Source: Bradyrhizobium lablabi (GTDB taxonomy: Bacteria > Pseudomonadota > Alphaproteobacteria > Rhizobiales > Xanthobacteraceae). From it: 45,522 nucleotides of DNA. Of this stretch, positions 16,855-25,873 are shown piece by piece. Numbering within the stretch: the stretch's first letter is position 1; every line of letters begins with the position of its first letter. A program made the position numbers and the translations under genes. The stretch covers positions 20,665-66,186 of the forward strand of contig NZ_LLYB01000106.1 in assembly GCF_001440475.1 (NCBI RefSeq), in the 5' to 3' direction. The notes beneath the pieces are model-generated. The model ran no database searches. It was given only the letters and a program-made list of their open reading frames with translations, and was not told the origin of the DNA.

Positions 16855-17445
16855 TCAGCGCGCCGGCGGCAGCTTGAGGAATTTTTCGGTCTCGCCGATC
16901 CAGCGACGCACCGCGGCGTAGCCGTCGAGATCGAAGCCGCCCTCGTGCGCCACGCGGGTATAGGCCAGCAGCGAGATATCGGCGAGCGTAATGGCGTCGC
17001 CGACCAGAAACGGCGTCAGCACAAGCTGATGCTCCATCCGCGCCAGCGCCGCATAGCCGCGCTTGACCTTTTCGGGATCGAGATCGGAAACCGGCTTCTT
17101 GAGATAGAACATCTGGAAGCGGCACACCGCGACATAGGGCTCGTGGCTGTATTGTTCCCAGAACAGCCACTCGTCCATCTTCCCTTGCGCGAATGCATCG
17201 TCTGGAATGAGACGAGAGCCGCGGGCGAGATAGCGGATGATGGCGTTGGACTGCGCCAGCGTGCGGCCGTCGTCGAGTTCGACCGTCGGCACCTGCCCGG
17301 CGCCGTTGAGCTTGAGAAATTCCGCGGTCCGCGTCTCGCCCTTCAGCGTGTCGATCGCGACCCAGGTGTAGGGCAGCGCGAGATGATCGCACACCCACTT
17401 CACCTTCAGGCAGTTGCCGGAATTGGTATCGCCGTAGACCTTCAT
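16855..17445 (-). CDS. Glutathione S-transferase family protein
   Basis: This 196-residue two-domain protein has an N-terminal thioredoxin-like domain (MKVYGDTNSGNCLKVKWVCD, with the cis-Pro motif GQVPTVELDDGRTL and glutathione-contacting QSNAIIRYLA). A helical C-terminal domain follows, carrying ITLADISLLAYTR, the N-capping box. The start at 17445 has AGGAG 6 bases upstream and follows the usual family length. The Ser/Asn near residue 9 would contact the thiol. It probably detoxifies or isomerises an electrophile; the substrate is unknown. Confidence 0.9.
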   Translation of the reverse strand: MKVYGDTNSGNCLKVKWVCDHLALPYTWVAIDTLKGETRTAEFLKLNGAGQVPTVELDDGRTLAQSNAIIRYLARGSRLIPDDAFAQGKMDEWLFWEQYSHEPYVAVCRFQMFYLKKPVSDLDPEKVKRGYAALARMEHQLVLTPFLVGDAITLADISLLAYTRVAHEGGFDLDGYAAVRRWIGETEKFLKLPPAR

Positions 17446-17527
17446 GCGCCGCTCCTCGTGACGGCGGCAGTGCAACAGGCGGCGGCAATTCTGTCAACGG
17501 CGCCGGAGCGGCGGCGCCGTTGCGCAA

Positions 17528-18349
17528 TCAGAACTTGTAGCCGAGGCCGGCGCGGACCGTGTTGATGGTGGTATCGACGGTCGAGGTGAACCGGAGATAC
17601 TCCCACTCGGCGCGAAGGAAGAGGCCCGCATACAGCATCACGTCGACGCCGACACCGCCGGCGAAGCCGGTGATGAAATGAGCGTTGGCGTTGTCAGTCA
17701 GGCTGCCACTTCCCGTGAGGTCGGGAAGCCCGCCCGTGCCGACATATTGATAGTAAGCGGAATAAGCGGCCCAGCGGTTGATATTCGCCCGCCCCATTGC
17801 AATGCCGGCAAATCCATAGGGCAGGAAGTTGTCGATCGCATATCCGCCGCGCACCCGCAGCGAGCCGTAATCGGTGACCCTCATCGTGGCGGCCGAGGCG
17901 ACGGTAGCGGAGGTCACGTAATCGGTTGGATACTGAAACGAGCGGGATTGCGAACCCATGTTGGACCCAAAGAAATTGCCATGGGTGTAGTTCAGTTCGA
18001 TGGCGACGACGGCGTCGGTCCACTGCCAGTTATAACCGATGAACCCGCCATAGCCGCTGTTCTGCATATGGGCCTTGCCGAGCAACGGCCACTTCGAGAT
18101 GTTGAACTGCGATTCGATATCGACATTGTTCAGGAGCTTGGCGAGCAGGTCCTGGCCGGAATTGGTGAAGTCCATGTCCGCCGCACCGTGAGAGGCGTGG
18201 GCGCCGACGTAGGCGCCGCCCCAGTTGACGGTGCTTCTGCTGAGCCCCTCGGTGAAGCTGCCGCGGAGAAAGGGAAGATCCGGCATATCGGCCGCCTGCG
18301 CGCCGCTTACCGCCCCACACATCACAGCCACCAGCAACAATCGACGCAT
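17528..18349 (-). CDS. Outer-membrane beta-barrel protein (Omp25/31-like)
   Basis: The 273-residue protein has a signal peptide (MRRLLLVAVMCGAVSGAQAAD), a Gly/aromatic-rich body (VNWGGAYVGAHASHGAADMD, YGGFIGYNWQWTDAVVAIE, SLRVRGGYAIDNFLPYGFAG) and the C-terminal outer-membrane signature VRAGLGYKF. This is the eight-stranded Omp25/31 family of Rhizobiales, abundant surface proteins with structural roles. GGAGCG precedes the chosen ATG; the longer reading to 18469 has no signal peptide at its start. A second, longer barrel gene lies upstream, but the two are only distantly alike. Confidence 0.85.
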   Translation of the reverse strand: MRRLLLVAVMCGAVSGAQAADMPDLPFLRGSFTEGLSRSTVNWGGAYVGAHASHGAADMDFTNSGQDLLAKLLNNVDIESQFNISKWPLLGKAHMQNSGYGGFIGYNWQWTDAVVAIELNYTHGNFFGSNMGSQSRSFQYPTDYVTSATVASAATMRVTDYGSLRVRGGYAIDNFLPYGFAGIAMGRANINRWAAYSAYYQYVGTGGLPDLTGSGSLTDNANAHFITGFAGGVGVDVMLYAGLFLRAEWEYLRFTSTVDTTINTVRAGLGYKF

Positions 18350-18488
18350 CGCAACGCTCCATCCGCCACTCTGAACTTGGCGCTGATCATCGCCTGTTAA
18401 CCTTAACCAATCGTTGTTGCGCCCTGCGATTGGCGCATTCTTGCCGAAAAGCAGTCGAAGATTTTTCACGCGGCGCTTCGTCGTGCGC

Positions 18489-18521
18489 CAAAAGAAAACG
18501 GCGCGGGAAATGACCCGCGCC
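18489..18521 (-). terminator. Intrinsic terminator after the second barrel gene
   Basis: On the minus strand an 8-base-pair stem (GGCGCGGG with CCCGCGCC, 6-base loop) is followed by GTTTTCTTTT. It lies 33 bases after the stop at 18554 and separates the two outer-membrane genes into different transcripts. Confidence 0.75.
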
Positions 18522-18553
18522 GCCCGGCAATCGTTAACGAATGAAGGTTGCGA

Positions 18554-19381
18554 TTAACCTTTGCGGATCAGCGGCGGCGGTGCGTAGACAGCCGGGCTGG
18601 TCAGATCCCAGCGCACGCCGAGCTTCAGATCGTGCGAGGTGATGTTCTTGAAGGTCATCGGGTTGATGGTGTTGACACCGCTGCCATCGAAGGTCCGCAA
18701 GTCGCCGGTCAGGCCGTCGCCCATATCGAGGTAGCGATAGGCGAATTCGACGGTGAAGTTCGGCGTGACCTTGTAGGCGAGACCGGCATGGACCGCCCAG
18801 GCCAGATTCCACTTCGACACGTTGTCGGCGTAGGCGAGGCCCGGCAGCGCGCCGCCGCCGTTGTTGGCAATTCCCGCGTCGGTGAAGCCGTTGATCGCGA
18901 CCCGCGCGCCGCCGACGCCGGCGCCGATGAACGGGGTGATGCACCACCAGGTGCCGAGATCGACATAGGCGTTGGCGAGAACGACCCACTCGTTCTTGGT
19001 GGCGTGGTAGGTGTCGATGCCGACGCCGCCCGGATAGGTGATGCGGTCGGTGCCGTAGAAATGCGAATTGCCGCGATACTCACCGGTAACGTCAGCGCGG
19101 AACCAGTTGTTGACCTTGTAACCGACGCCGAGGCCGAAGATGCCGGCGGTGTTGAAATTGTTCGTCTGCAACGACGACGTAAGGGTGACGTCACGCGCGT
19201 TGTTCAAACGATCGACGCGCTGGTTGGAGAAGCCGATGTCGCCGCGCAGATACCAGCCGCCGAAATCCTCGACCACCGGGGCCGCGTATGGAGGAGGCGC
19301 GATGGGCATGTCGGCAGCAAACGCCGCCTGCGACAATAAAGTGGCCGCACCGGCGGCAATGAAAGACTTAACGCTACGCAT
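18554..19381 (-). CDS. Outer-membrane beta-barrel protein
   Basis: This 275-residue protein has the signal peptide MRSVKSFIAAGAATLLSQAAFAAD, a proline-rich linker (PIAPPPYAAPVVEDFGGWYLRGDIG) and repeated amphipathic strands (GIFGLGVGYKVNNWFRADVTG, WWCITPFIGAGVGGARVAIN, VEFAYRYLDMGDGLTGDLRT). It ends in KLGVRWDLTSP plus a short tail. It is typical of rhizobial porin-like or Omp31-type surface proteins. The start at 19381 follows AGAGGACGAAAGCCC. A CtrA-type site is 83 bases upstream and an intrinsic terminator follows the gene. Confidence 0.85.
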   Translation of the reverse strand: MRSVKSFIAAGAATLLSQAAFAADMPIAPPPYAAPVVEDFGGWYLRGDIGFSNQRVDRLNNARDVTLTSSLQTNNFNTAGIFGLGVGYKVNNWFRADVTGEYRGNSHFYGTDRITYPGGVGIDTYHATKNEWVVLANAYVDLGTWWCITPFIGAGVGGARVAINGFTDAGIANNGGGALPGLAYADNVSKWNLAWAVHAGLAYKVTPNFTVEFAYRYLDMGDGLTGDLRTFDGSGVNTINPMTFKNITSHDLKLGVRWDLTSPAVYAPPPLIRKG

Positions 19382-19729
19382 GGGCTTTCGTCCTCTGTCC
19401 GGTGAGGCTGACTGCAAAAGGCCCCACTTCAAAAACTCACGGACGGACGATGGCATTAAATGCTTAAGCGGCGCTTAACCCTAATTATTAAGGTTGACAA
19501 TCTCTCACCTTTCTTCGCAACGCCGTTCGCGACGCGAGTCGTAACGGCTCTGCAACGCGGGAGAAAGCGGTAAAACCCGCCCAACATCCTAACGATGTAT
19601 TGATTAAATCAGGCGCGCGATCGCGGCGTTAAGATTTTGTTTATGCGCGCGGCAGCGCCCTCGCCCGCGTTTTTTAACCGCAAGCGTAGCTGGCAGTTCG
19701 TACAGAGCGGACGTATTCGCCGGGCCTGC
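19382..19729. other. Gene-free stretch upstream of the second barrel gene
   Basis: These 348 bases lie between the barrel gene start and the stop of the exporter gene. They hold the barrel gene promoter region, AT-rich around 19450-19500 with a CtrA-type site. Further on are an AT-rich patch (19585-19640) and a GC-rich run, with no coding sequence I can support. The tail, 19660-19729, may carry the exporter 3' end. Confidence 0.6.
19464..19479. promoter_or_regulatory. Candidate CtrA-binding site
   Basis: TTAA, 7 bases, then TTAAC is an exact match to the full CtrA consensus of alphaproteobacteria (TTAA-N7-TTAA). It lies 83 bases before the start codon of the outer-membrane gene, among other TTAA half-sites. 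CtrA is the cell-cycle regulator, and surface proteins are common targets. A 9-base match can occur by chance. Confidence 0.45.
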
Positions 19730-20989
19730 TCAATGTCTGTGTTGGGGCATCTTCGGCAGGAACACCGCGAGCAGACCGAGCGCGGGCAGGAAGGCGCAGA
19801 CGTGATAGACGAAGGCGATGCCGGTGTGATCGGCAAGCCTGCCGAGCACCGCCGCGCCTAGTCCGCCGATACCGAAGGCGACGCCGAAGAACACGCCCGA
19901 GATCATCCCGAAGCGATGCGGCATCAATTCCTGCGCGAACACGATGATCGACGACGTCGCCGACGAGAGGATCAGGCCGATGAAGATGGTGAGCACGGCG
20001 CTTGCGTAAAGCCCGGCATGCGGCAGCGCCAGCGTGAACGGCAGCGCGCCGAGGATCGAGAACCAGATGATGTATTTGCGCCCGAAGCGATCGCCGAGCG
20101 GCCCGCCGAAATAGGCGCCCGCTGCATTGGAAGCAAGAAAGAGGAAGAGGTAGAGCTGGGCGGCCTGCGTCGACACCTGAAACTTGTCGATCAGATAGAA
20201 GATGTAATAGCTCGACAGGCTCGACACGTAGAGCTGCTTCGAGAACAGCAGCGCGACCAGCACCGCAAGCGCGATTCTGACACGCCGTGCATCTGGCAGG
20301 TCGGGATGACGTTCCGTCACGGCCGACTTCTTCGTCGCGATCTGCGGCTTGTACCAGACGCCGATCCGCCACAGGATCACGATCGCCAGAAACGCGATCG
20401 ACGAGAACCAGGCGATCGAGGGCTGGCCGAACGGCACCACGATCAGCGCCGCCAGCACCGGCCCCATCGACGTGCCGAAACTGCCGCCGAGCTGAAACAC
20501 CGATTGCGCCATGCCGTAGCGACCGCCGGAAGCAAGCCGCGCGATCCGCGCCGACTCCGGATGAAACACCGCCGACCCAAGCCCGACCAGCGCGGCTGCG
20601 ATCAGGATGATCGGATAGAGATGCGCGACGCTGAGCAGCAGCAATCCGAAAAATGTAGAACCCATGCCGATCGCAAGCGAGAACGGCTGCGCCTTCTTGT
20701 CGGTGAAATGCCCGACCAGGGGCTGCAGCAGCGATGCGGTGAACTGGAACGCCAGCGTGATCATGCCGATCTGCGCATAGTCGAGCGCGTAGGCGTCTTT
20801 CAGGATCGGATAGACGGAGGCGATCAACGACTGCATGGTGTCGTTGAGGAAGTGCGAGAAGCTGATGCCGGCAAGCACGATGTAGGCCGGCCCTGCCGCG
20901 GCCGCTTTCGCAGCGAGGCCAGGTGCCGCGTCCGACACGACGACCGGCGCGGTCGTGGTTTCCTCGCTGACGATGACGGGCTTGTTCAA
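19730..20989 (-). CDS. fsr: MFS exporter of the fosmidomycin-resistance (Fsr) type
   Basis: The protein has about 419 residues and 12 membrane segments in two halves. The first half closely follows E. coli Fsr: FLNDTMQSLIASVYPILKDA, AQIGMITLAFQFTASLLQPL and AALVGLGSAVFHPESARIAR. The second half has the MFS motif GPLGDRFGRKYI. It should export a drug or small metabolite using the proton gradient; the natural substrate is unknown. The start is uncertain: the open frame runs to 21106, but the extra 39 residues are Arg-rich and unlike the family. I prefer the TTG at 20989, with GGGAA upstream. Confidence 0.82.
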   Translation of the reverse strand: MNKPVIVSEETTTAPVVVSDAAPGLAAKAAAAGPAYIVLAGISFSHFLNDTMQSLIASVYPILKDAYALDYAQIGMITLAFQFTASLLQPLVGHFTDKKAQPFSLAIGMGSTFFGLLLLSVAHLYPIILIAAALVGLGSAVFHPESARIARLASGGRYGMAQSVFQLGGSFGTSMGPVLAALIVVPFGQPSIAWFSSIAFLAIVILWRIGVWYKPQIATKKSAVTERHPDLPDARRVRIALAVLVALLFSKQLYVSSLSSYYIFYLIDKFQVSTQAAQLYLFLFLASNAAGAYFGGPLGDRFGRKYIIWFSILGALPFTLALPHAGLYASAVLTIFIGLILSSATSSIIVFAQELMPHRFGMISGVFFGVAFGIGGLGAAVLGRLADHTGIAFVYHVCAFLPALGLLAVFLPKMPQHRH

Positions 20990-21135
20990 CGGCGCATTCC
21001 CGAAAAGGATTCGCTTGAGGCAATGCCGCCTTTTACGCCGCACACGCAGGCGCGACCATCCGCAATAGCCGATGGCAGCGATGCGCTGCTGCGCACCGCC
21101 GATCAACAGTTACGTCTACGCGGGATAAAACGCGC

Positions 21136-22482
21136 TTATGCCGCCGCGGCGTGGCCGAGCGCGTTGACGATCTGGTCAACGACATCCTCGACCAGATCGC
21201 GGTCGTCGCCCTCGCCCATCACGCGGATCACGGGCTCGGTGCCGGACGAGCGCACCAGCAGCCGGCCGTGGCCGTTGAGACGATTCTCGCCGTCCATGAT
21301 CGCCGATTTCACCTCGGCGTGGTCGAGCGGCTTGCCGGAGCGATAACGCACGTTCTTCAAGATCTGCGGCAGCGGATCGAAGCGATGGCAAACCTCCGAC
21401 ACCGGGCGGCGAAGCTTTTGCACCACCGCCAGCACCTGCAGCGCGGCGACGAAGCCGTCGCCGGTAGTGGCGTAGTCGGACAGGATGATATGGCCCGAGG
21501 GCTCACCGCCGAGATTGTAGCCCTGGCTCAGCATCTGCTCGAGCACGTAGCGGTCGCCGACCGGCGTGCGTATCATGCCGAGGCCCTGCCCTTCGAGGAA
21601 ACGCTCGAGCCCGAGATTGGACATCACGGTGGCGACGATGCCCGGCTTGGCGAGACGGCCGTCTTCCTTCCAGCTTTGCGCGATCACCGCGAGCAACTGG
21701 TCGCCGTCGACGACATGGCCGCGCTCGTCGACCAGAATGACGCGATCGGCGTCGCCGTCGAGCGCAATGCCGATGTCGGCGCGCATCTCGCGCACCTTCT
21801 TGGCCAGCGTCTCCGGCGAGGTCGAGCCGCATTCCTTGTTGATGTTGAAGCCGTCGGGTTCGACGCCGATCGCGATGACGTCGGCGCCCAGTTCCCACAG
21901 CGCTTCCGGCACCACCTTGTAGGCGGCGCCGTGCGCGCAATCGATGACGACGCGCAGGCCGTCGAGCGAGAGCTCGCGCGGCAGCGTGCGCTTGGCGAAT
22001 TCGATGTAGCGGTCGTGCACGCCGTCGATACGGCGGGCGCGCCCGAGGCTTGCGCTCTGCGCCAGGCGCCGGTCGATCGGCTCGTCGAGCAGTTGCTCGA
22101 TCTGCTTCTCGACGTCGTCGGAGAGCTTGAAGCCCTGCGGGCCGAACAGCTTGATACCGTTATCCTCGAACAGATTGTGCGAAGCCGAGATCATGACGCC
22201 GAGATCAGCGCGCATCGACTTGGTCAGCATCGCGACCGCCGGCGTCGGCATCGGGCCGAGCAGCAGCACATCCATGCCGACCGAGGTGAAGCCGGCCACC
22301 ATGGCGTATTCGATCATGTAGCCGGAGAGCCGCGTATCCTTGCCGATGACGACGCGGTGGCGGTGCTCGCCGCGCTGAAACACCAGGCCAGCCGCCTGCC
22401 CCACCTTGAGCGCGAGCTCCGGCGTAATCAAACCATTGGCGCGGCCCCGAATTCCATCGGTACCGAAATATTTGCGGCTCAT
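21136..22482 (-). CDS. glmM: Phosphoglucosamine mutase
   Basis: This 448-residue enzyme interconverts glucosamine-6-phosphate and glucosamine-1-phosphate, the step before UDP-GlcNAc for peptidoglycan and LPS. It begins [16 protein letters not shown], has the phosphoserine loop [15 protein letters not shown] (catalytic Ser101), the Mg loop DGDADRVI near 240, the sugar-binding GGEPSGHII and the phosphate-binding [12 protein letters not shown] near the C-terminus. All hallmark residues are present and the length is standard. It is followed by the exporter on the same strand, but with 146 bases between, so no operon is implied. Confidence 0.97.
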   Translation of the reverse strand: MSRKYFGTDGIRGRANGLITPELALKVGQAAGLVFQRGEHRHRVVIGKDTRLSGYMIEYAMVAGFTSVGMDVLLLGPMPTPAVAMLTKSMRADLGVMISASHNLFEDNGIKLFGPQGFKLSDDVEKQIEQLLDEPIDRRLAQSASLGRARRIDGVHDRYIEFAKRTLPRELSLDGLRVVIDCAHGAAYKVVPEALWELGADVIAIGVEPDGFNINKECGSTSPETLAKKVREMRADIGIALDGDADRVILVDERGHVVDGDQLLAVIAQSWKEDGRLAKPGIVATVMSNLGLERFLEGQGLGMIRTPVGDRYVLEQMLSQGYNLGGEPSGHIILSDYATTGDGFVAALQVLAVVQKLRRPVSEVCHRFDPLPQILKNVRYRSGKPLDHAEVKSAIMDGENRLNGHGRLLVRSSGTEPVIRVMGEGDDRDLVEDVVDQIVNALGHAAAA

Positions 22483-22655
22483 ATAACCCCCAAGCCATTT
22501 CGGGACGTGGACCGTTTACGACCACTCGAATCCCCGAACGCCTCGATCGAAGCGTGTACGGGTTATAATCCCTCAGCCGCTAAAATGGCTTCAAAAAATA
22601 TGATGAATCATTACCGCCGGAAGCGACCGATTTCATGGATATGGCATTGACATTG

Positions 22656-22940
<285 letters not shown>

Positions 22941-22986
22941 CTAGATGACGACACGACTGTGAAATTCAAGAAGGGCCGGGACACCC

Positions 22987-24123
22987 ATGAAGCACATCAC
23001 CTGCATTGAGGATCTGCGCCAGTTGCACAAGCGCCGGGTTCCCAAGGCGTTTTTCGACTACGCCGACCGCGGCTCCTACACCGAGGACACGCTGCGCGCC
23101 AATTCCGAGGATCTGCAGCAGATCAAATTCCGCCAGCGCATCCTGGTGGATGTTTCCAAGCGCGATCTCTCCACCACGATCCTCGGCGAGCCCGCCGCGA
23201 TGCCGTTGATCCTTGCCCCCGTCGGCCTGCTCGGCATGCAGCATGGCGACGGCGAAATTCACGCCTGCCGCGCGGCGCAGGCCGCCGGCATTCCCTTCAC
23301 CCAGAGCACGATGTCGATCTGCTCGATCGAGGACATCGCCGCCGCCGTCGACAAGCCGTTCTGGTTCCAGCTCTACGTGATGAAGGACCGCGGTTTCATC
23401 AAGGCGCTGATCGAGCGCGCCATCGCGGCGAAATGCTCGGCGCTGGTATTGACCGTTGATCTGCAGGTGATTGGCCAGCGCCATCAGGACATCAAGAACG
23501 GCATGACGGTGCCGCCGGAATGGTCGCTGGCCAAGCTGATCGATTTCGCGACCAAGCCGGCCTGGGTCTCCGGCGTGTTGCGCGGCAAGCGCCGCACCTT
23601 CGGCAATCTCGCTGGCCACCTGAAGGTGAGCGAGGACATCACCGCGCTGTCGACCTGGATCAACTCGCAGTTCGATACCTCGCTGAACTGGAAGGACATC
23701 GACTGGATCCGCTCGATCTGGCCGGGCAAGCTGATCCTGAAAGGCATCCTCGACGTCGAGGACGCCGAACTCGCGGCAAAGACCGGCGCGCAGGCGATCG
23801 TCGTCTCCAACCATGGCGGCCGGCAGCTCGACGGCGCGCCGTCCTCGATCGAGGTGCTGCCGGAGATCGTCGACACCGTCGGCTCGAAGATGGAGATCAT
23901 GTTCGACGGCGGCATCCGCACCGGCATGGACGTCGTCCGCGCGCTCGCGCTCGGCGCAAAATCCTGCATGATCGGCCGCGCCTATGCCTATGGCCTGGGG
24001 GCCGGCGGCGAGGCGGGCGTTGCCAAGGCTATCGACATTCTCGCCAAGGAAATGCTGACGACAATGGGCCTGTGCGGCGTCAACACGATCGCGGAGATCG
24101 ACGACAATTTGCTGGCGGTTTAG
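22987..24123 (+). CDS. lldD: FMN-dependent alpha-hydroxy-acid oxidase / L-lactate dehydrogenase
   Basis: This 378-residue protein has the full alpha-hydroxy-acid dehydrogenase TIM barrel: FFDYADRGSYTEDTLRANSE near residue 23, LILAPVGLLGMQHGDGE, FTQSTMSICSIEDIA, WFQLYVMKDRGF, LVLTVDLQVIGQRHQD, LILKGILDVEDAELA (with the FMN-N5 Lys), the catalytic SNHGGRQLDG, and GGIRTGMDVVRALALGA. It should oxidise L-lactate or another 2-hydroxy acid to the 2-oxo acid and pass electrons to the respiratory chain. Other members use glycolate or mandelate, so the lld symbol is likely but not proven. Confidence 0.88.
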   Translation: MKHITCIEDLRQLHKRRVPKAFFDYADRGSYTEDTLRANSEDLQQIKFRQRILVDVSKRDLSTTILGEPAAMPLILAPVGLLGMQHGDGEIHACRAAQAAGIPFTQSTMSICSIEDIAAAVDKPFWFQLYVMKDRGFIKALIERAIAAKCSALVLTVDLQVIGQRHQDIKNGMTVPPEWSLAKLIDFATKPAWVSGVLRGKRRTFGNLAGHLKVSEDITALSTWINSQFDTSLNWKDIDWIRSIWPGKLILKGILDVEDAELAAKTGAQAIVVSNHGGRQLDGAPSSIEVLPEIVDTVGSKMEIMFDGGIRTGMDVVRALALGAKSCMIGRAYAYGLGAGGEAGVAKAIDILAKEMLTTMGLCGVNTIAEIDDNLLAV

Positions 24124-24456
24124 AGGCAGCCTGCCTTTCCTGGTGGGCCACACCCCGGCCTTTCTTTTCCAAGACCTGTTCGGCCTTGCGGCGAATTAAT
24201 CTGCCTTACCGGAAAGATAATTGTAGCGGCGGGCGTTCTGCGGTTGCTGCACGAGGTGTTTCCTTGGAAGCGGGGGCCTCCTCGCCGCACGAGGTGTCCA
24301 CAGGAAACACTCGGCCCGGAGTCTCCCCAAGACCTCCGGGCCGGTTCCCGTCCTCGATGGACCCGGCAGAACCCTACGGAAACTGTTCCCAACTGTTTCC
24401 TGCTGCGAAGGCAGCTTTCTCCCACAAGGGGAGAAAGGAAGTGAGAAGGCGTTGCC
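24124..24456. other. Convergent intergenic region with nested palindromes
   Basis: No gene is supported in these 333 bases between the 3' ends of the lldD-like gene and the 208-residue protein gene. It holds two copies of GCACGAGGTGT (24249 and 24287), inverted GTGTTTCCT/AGGAAACAC (24256, 24302), and a 10-base-pair hairpin at 24312-24343 (CGGCCCGGAG with CTCCGGGCCG). A further GGAAAC/GTTTCC pair lies near 24378-24402, and there is a 9-base-pair terminator-like hairpin at 24415-24437. A short open reading (24244-24444) crosses it but is Arg/Pro-rich and unconvincing. Confidence 0.6.
24415..24437. terminator. Probable hairpin between convergent genes
   Basis: CTTTCTCCC pairs with GGGAGAAAG around a 5-base loop, 20 bases beyond the stop codon of the minus-strand gene at 24457. 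It can serve transcripts from either side. No strong T-run is present. Confidence 0.45.
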
Positions 24457-25083
24457 TCACATCGGCGGCGTGATCCCGTCGCGGCCGACATTGACGCGAT
24501 TGGCTTCCAGCGTGCCGTCGTCCTTCTTCACCGCGCCGAAGATGATGATCTTCGCGCCCGGCTTCAACTCGGACTTGTCGCCGGCGACGAAGGTCACGAT
24601 CGGCGTCCCATCGGGCACCACGACTTTCTTTTCGCCGTCCTTGTATTTGACCAGGATGTTCTGGCCATCGGTGCCCTTCACCGTCTGGGCGACCGTGGCG
24701 TTGGTCATGGTCGAATTCGGCCGCGCGTCCCAGGGCCGGAAACCTTCGGCGGCGCCGCGCTGGTTTTCGGGGAAGATATGCACCGCGACCGCCTTCTGGG
24801 TGCCGTCCGGCTCCGGCATCGCGGTAACGCCGATATAGGAGCCTTCCTTGATTTCGGACAGTTCGGTCTTGGCCACGCCGAACACGGCGACATTGTCGGT
24901 GACACGCACCTTCATGTCGGTGCCCTCGCGAGACTTGATCGAGAGCATAGGTCCGTCGACCGCTTCGATGGTGCCGCGAATGCGCACCGTCGGCGGCTGC
25001 TGCGCCCAGGCCTCCATTGCAAACAGAGCGATGAGGCCCAGCGAGGCCGCGAGCAGCCGCGGCCGTGAAGAAGATTTAAGCAT
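24457..25083 (-). CDS. Secreted DUF5666-like protein, paralogue 1
   Basis: This 208-residue protein has a signal peptide (LLAASLGLIALFAMEAWAQQ), then RIRGTIEAVDGPMLSIKSREG, a beta-rich body with GSYIGVTAMPEPDGTQKAVA and VHIFPENQRGAAEGFRPWDA, and the C-terminus NRVNVGRDGITPPM. The repeated 'GTIEAVDG...V..' layout resembles DUF5666 OB-like domains. Its function is unknown. GGGAGGACTACC precedes the ATG. It is the second gene of a tandem pair of equal length. Confidence 0.8.
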   Translation of the reverse strand: MLKSSSRPRLLAASLGLIALFAMEAWAQQPPTVRIRGTIEAVDGPMLSIKSREGTDMKVRVTDNVAVFGVAKTELSEIKEGSYIGVTAMPEPDGTQKAVAVHIFPENQRGAAEGFRPWDARPNSTMTNATVAQTVKGTDGQNILVKYKDGEKKVVVPDGTPIVTFVAGDKSELKPGAKIIIFGAVKKDDGTLEANRVNVGRDGITPPM

Positions 25084-25160
25084 GGTAGTCCTCCCGAGGT
25101 GTTTTTGGCGCCCAACTCAACGCAAACACCGCCCGAAAGTGGCTATTCCAGGAGGCGACC

Positions 25161-25787
25161 TCACATCGGCGGGGTCAGGCCGTCGCGGCCGACACTGACG
25201 CGGCTGGTCTCGAGCGAACCGTCGGGCAGCTTCTTCATGAAGGCAATCACCTTGGCGCCGGGCTTGAGGTCGGACTTGTCGGCGGGAACATAGGTCACGA
25301 CCGGCGTCTCCGGCGATACCACCACCTTCTTCTCACCGCCCCGGTACTTGATCGTCAGGGTGTGACCGTCATTGCCGACCACCGAATCCGCCACCGTGGC
25401 GTTGGTCATGGTGGAGTTCGGGCGAAGATCATAGGGCCGCGAGCCCTCGCCGGTGCCGCGCATGTTTTCCGGAAACACATGCACCTCGACCGCGTTCTGG
25501 CTGCCGTCGGGCCCCGGCACCGTGGTGGTGCCGATGAAGGAGCCGACCTTGATGTCGGACAGCGCGATCTTGCTGATCCCGACGACGTTGACGTCACGGG
25601 TCATGTTCAGCCTGACATCCTCGCCGCCGCGCGACTTGACCGCGAGCACGTCGCCATCGACGGCTTCGATGGTTCCGCGAACGCGCGTCGGCGTCGGCGG
25701 CTGCTGGGCGATTGCGTAAAGCGTGGAGCCCGCCACCATGGCGACAGCGACGAGCGGGCGAACGAATTGAAAGCGACGGGCGGGCAT
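25161..25787 (-). CDS. Secreted DUF5666-like protein, paralogue 2
   Basis: Also 208 residues, with a signal peptide (VRPLVAVAMVAGSTLYAIAQQ), then RVRGTIEAVDGDVLAVKSRGG and the block VHVFPENMRGTGEGSRPYDL. It ends SRVSVGRDGLTPPM, very like its neighbour in every segment (for example PNSTMTNATVA in both). It lies 77 bases upstream of the first paralogue on the same strand, so the two arose by tandem duplication and may share one promoter. Function unknown; periplasmic location is inferred from the signal peptide. Confidence 0.8.
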   Translation of the reverse strand: MPARRFQFVRPLVAVAMVAGSTLYAIAQQPPTPTRVRGTIEAVDGDVLAVKSRGGEDVRLNMTRDVNVVGISKIALSDIKVGSFIGTTTVPGPDGSQNAVEVHVFPENMRGTGEGSRPYDLRPNSTMTNATVADSVVGNDGHTLTIKYRGGEKKVVVSPETPVVTYVPADKSDLKPGAKVIAFMKKLPDGSLETSRVSVGRDGLTPPM

Positions 25788-25873
25788 GCTGGGATCTCCG
25801 GTGGCGGCACTGACGTAGCCATTGACCCCGGCTAATCAAAAAAATTCCGGCTCAATAGTTCGCGATCGGCCGA

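Noticed and set aside
18395..18412. TTAACC-TTAACC considered as a CtrA site before the first barrel gene
   Set aside because: The two half-sites are 2 bases apart, not 7, so the CtrA consensus is not met.
20990..21106. Longer start of the exporter (39 extra residues)
   Set aside because: The added part is Arg-rich (RVRRKRRHCLKR) and unlike Fsr proteins; kept only as a note on the uncertain start.
19916..21346. 476-residue plus-strand open frame over the exporter and glmM end
   Set aside because: It is antisense to two real genes and is extremely Arg/Asp-rich.
21151..22650. 499-residue plus-strand open frame over glmM
   Set aside because: It is antisense to glmM and has no recognisable domain.
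22966..24153. 395-residue minus-strand open frame over the lactate dehydrogenase-like gene
   Set aside because: It is antisense to a gene with complete FMN and active-site motifs.
24244..24444. 66-residue open frame in the convergent gap
   Set aside because: It crosses several hairpins, is Arg/Pro-rich and has no ribosome site; it is better explained as structured non-coding sequence.
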